Source: Alkalibaculum bacchi (lineage in GTDB: Bacteria; Bacillota; Clostridia; Eubacteriales; Alkalibacteraceae). From it: a DNA stretch of 5,982 bases. The DNA lies in contig NZ_CALNCS010000079.1 in the NCBI RefSeq assembly GCF_937875145.1, positions 1 to 5,982 on the forward strand. Reading direction: 5' to 3'. A program made the position numbers and the translations under genes. The first letter of the stretch is position 1. Each line of letters begins with the position of its first letter. The notes beneath the pieces were generated by a model. That model saw nothing but the letters and a program-made list of their open reading frames with translations, had not been told where the DNA came from and did no database searches. Positions 5,225-5,982 of the stretch are shown piece after piece.

Positions 5225-5584
5225 ATGCAGTCTGAATTACAACATGACAGTAATACTGGCAATCGTTATGATTTTAAAATCACACAAAAAGTATTAGCTG
5301 GCAAATGGAAAAATATTTTAATATGGAATATACACTTACATAAAAATATTCGATTTAATAAGTTTAAAAAGTTCATACCTGATATAACTACAAAAATGTT
5401 GAGTCAAGAGTTAAAGTTTCTTTGTGACTACGATATTGTAGAGAAAACAATTTATCATTATGTACCACCAATGGTTGTATATTCTCTGACTGAAAGAGGA
5501 AAAAGCTTGGTACCTATACTTGTGGCAATGAATCAGTGGGGAGTACATAATAAAGATATATTAGAAAATAAAAAGGAATCCTGA
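5225..5584 (+). CDS. HxlR-family winged-helix transcriptional regulator
   Basis: This is a small DNA-binding protein of the HxlR (YodB/HypR-like) family of MarR-related dimers, which often control reductases and respond to electrophiles, oxidants or metabolites. The family core is clear: LAGKWKNILIW, then IRFNKFKKFIPDITTKMLSQ (helix-turn-helix), ELKFLCDYDIVEKTIY, VPPMVVYSLTERGKSLVPIL in the wing and last helices, and NQWG near the end. It has about 119 residues, normal for the family. I take ATG 5225 with an AAGTGA ribosome site five bases upstream; GTG 5216, in frame, with GGAA close before it, is an equally possible start. The N-terminal Cys found in many redox-sensing members is absent; the only Cys is in LKFLCDYD. 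It follows the phosphatase gene by 340 bases and converges on the right-hand dehydrogenase. Its target genes are unknown. Confidence 0.9.
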   Translation: MQSELQHDSNTGNRYDFKITQKVLAGKWKNILIWNIHLHKNIRFNKFKKFIPDITTKMLSQELKFLCDYDIVEKTIYHYVPPMVVYSLTERGKSLVPILVAMNQWGVHNKDILENKKES

Positions 5585-5598
5585 CAATAAGATTCCTT
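5573..5598 (+). terminator. Small hairpin overlapping the HxlR stop codon
   Basis: AAGGAATC (5573-5580) pairs perfectly with GATTCCTT (5591-5598) around a 10-base loop that contains the TGA stop. No T run follows, so it is unlikely to terminate well alone; it may stabilise the transcript end or act with the stronger hairpin 35 bases further on. Confidence 0.3.
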
Positions 5599-5630
5599 AA
5601 TTAATTGAAAATCAGAACTTTTCTAGTTAT

Positions 5631-5666
5631 AAAAAAGCTACAGAATATCGTAATTCTGTAGCTTTT
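5631..5666. terminator. Strong bidirectional terminator between HxlR and the right alcohol dehydrogenase
   Basis: Arms AAAAGCTACAGAAT (5633-5646) and ATTCTGTAGCTTTT (5653-5666) form a perfect 14-pair stem with a 6-base loop. On the minus strand it is followed by TTTTTT and ends the dehydrogenase transcript 17 bases after its stop codon. On the plus strand GCTTTTACTTTT follows, so it also serves the convergent HxlR gene. Confidence 0.92.
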
Positions 5667-5682
5667 ACTTTTAATTTATACT

Positions 5683-5982
5683 CTAGAAATCGATTTCTTT
5701 TCCTTCATAAGCATATTCAAATATTCTTTTCATTTCTGCTACAGATACTTCTCTAGGATTGGTTCCTGTACAAGGATCTCCTACAGCTAATTCTGCAACT
5801 TCGTCTATGTTTGATTTGAATTTTTCTTCTGTTACGCCAAATTCTTTTAGAGATCCTGGCATACCCATTGAAGCTCTTAAATCTTTAATTGCTTGAATTA
5901 ATGCTTCAACTAATTCATCTGTTGTTTCACCTTTTAATCCAAGTCTCTTCGCTAAATCAGCATAGTCCGCTGCTGCTACTTT
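5683..5982 (-). CDS. Iron-containing alcohol dehydrogenase, C-terminal part (cut by window edge)
   Basis: This is the last 99 residues of a second iron-containing alcohol dehydrogenase, a cytoplasmic NAD(P)H-dependent enzyme of alcohol/aldehyde metabolism. The frame is open to the right edge. Visible family features are the helical segment YADLAKRLGLKGETTDE, then MGMPGSLKEFGVTEEKF, AVGDPCTGTNPREVS and the C-terminal helix MKRIFEYAYEG. The CTGTNPR stretch is typical of the clostridial NAD-linked dehydrogenases; the metal-binding His and Asp residues lie in the missing part. A full member would have about 385 residues. It ends before a strong terminator and has the same strand as the left dehydrogenase fragment. 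The two fragments cover opposite ends of the protein, so their identity cannot be compared here. An internal ATG (MGMPGS) is not a true start because the frame and family homology continue upstream. Confidence 0.95.
   Translation of the reverse strand, partial: KVAAADYADLAKRLGLKGETTDELVEALIQAIKDLRASMGMPGSLKEFGVTEEKFKSNIDEVAELAVGDPCTGTNPREVSVAEMKRIFEYAYEGKEIDF

Overview
The window is AT-rich DNA (roughly a third G+C by eye) from what looks like a low-GC, anaerobic Firmicute, most likely a member of the Clostridia. The pointers are two iron-containing alcohol dehydrogenases with clostridial-style sequences, strong AGGAGG-type ribosome sites, A/T-flanked hairpin terminators, and a phosphatase that joins a MASE3-like membrane sensor to a SpoIIE/RsbU-type catalytic domain. 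The species cannot be named from the sequence alone.

Layout, left to right. Positions 1-307 (minus strand) hold the N-terminal 102 residues of an iron-containing alcohol dehydrogenase that runs off the left edge. Its upstream region (308-647) has two candidate promoters and a cluster of alternating inverted pentamers. Positions 682-1923 (minus) encode a complete Ste24-like M48 membrane metalloprotease with similar hairpin terminators on either side. Between 2092 and 2234 lies a short island with far higher G+C than its surroundings; it contains a 36-codon open frame and may be a dispersed repeat. Positions 2235-2795 (minus) encode an NADPH-dependent FMN reductase-type flavoprotein with a good promoter. 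Divergent from it, 3163-4872 (plus) encodes a membrane-sensor PP2C phosphatase. A 340-base gap with a near-consensus promoter leads to an HxlR-family regulator (5225-5584, plus). A strong bidirectional terminator separates this from the C-terminal 99 residues of a second iron-containing alcohol dehydrogenase (5683-5982, minus), which runs off the right edge.

Functionally this looks like a collection of mostly single-gene units rather than one operon. Terminators or long gaps separate nearly every pair of genes. Themes are fermentative redox metabolism (two dehydrogenases), flavin-dependent reduction with a possible redox-responsive regulator (HxlR), envelope proteolysis (M48) and membrane-to-cytoplasm signalling (MASE3-PP2C). 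I found no convincing previously undescribed multi-gene system. The items most worth checking are the G+C-rich island at 2120-2234, the orphan MASE3-PP2C protein, the leader region of the HxlR gene with paired inverted 9-mers, and the pentamer cluster upstream of the left dehydrogenase.
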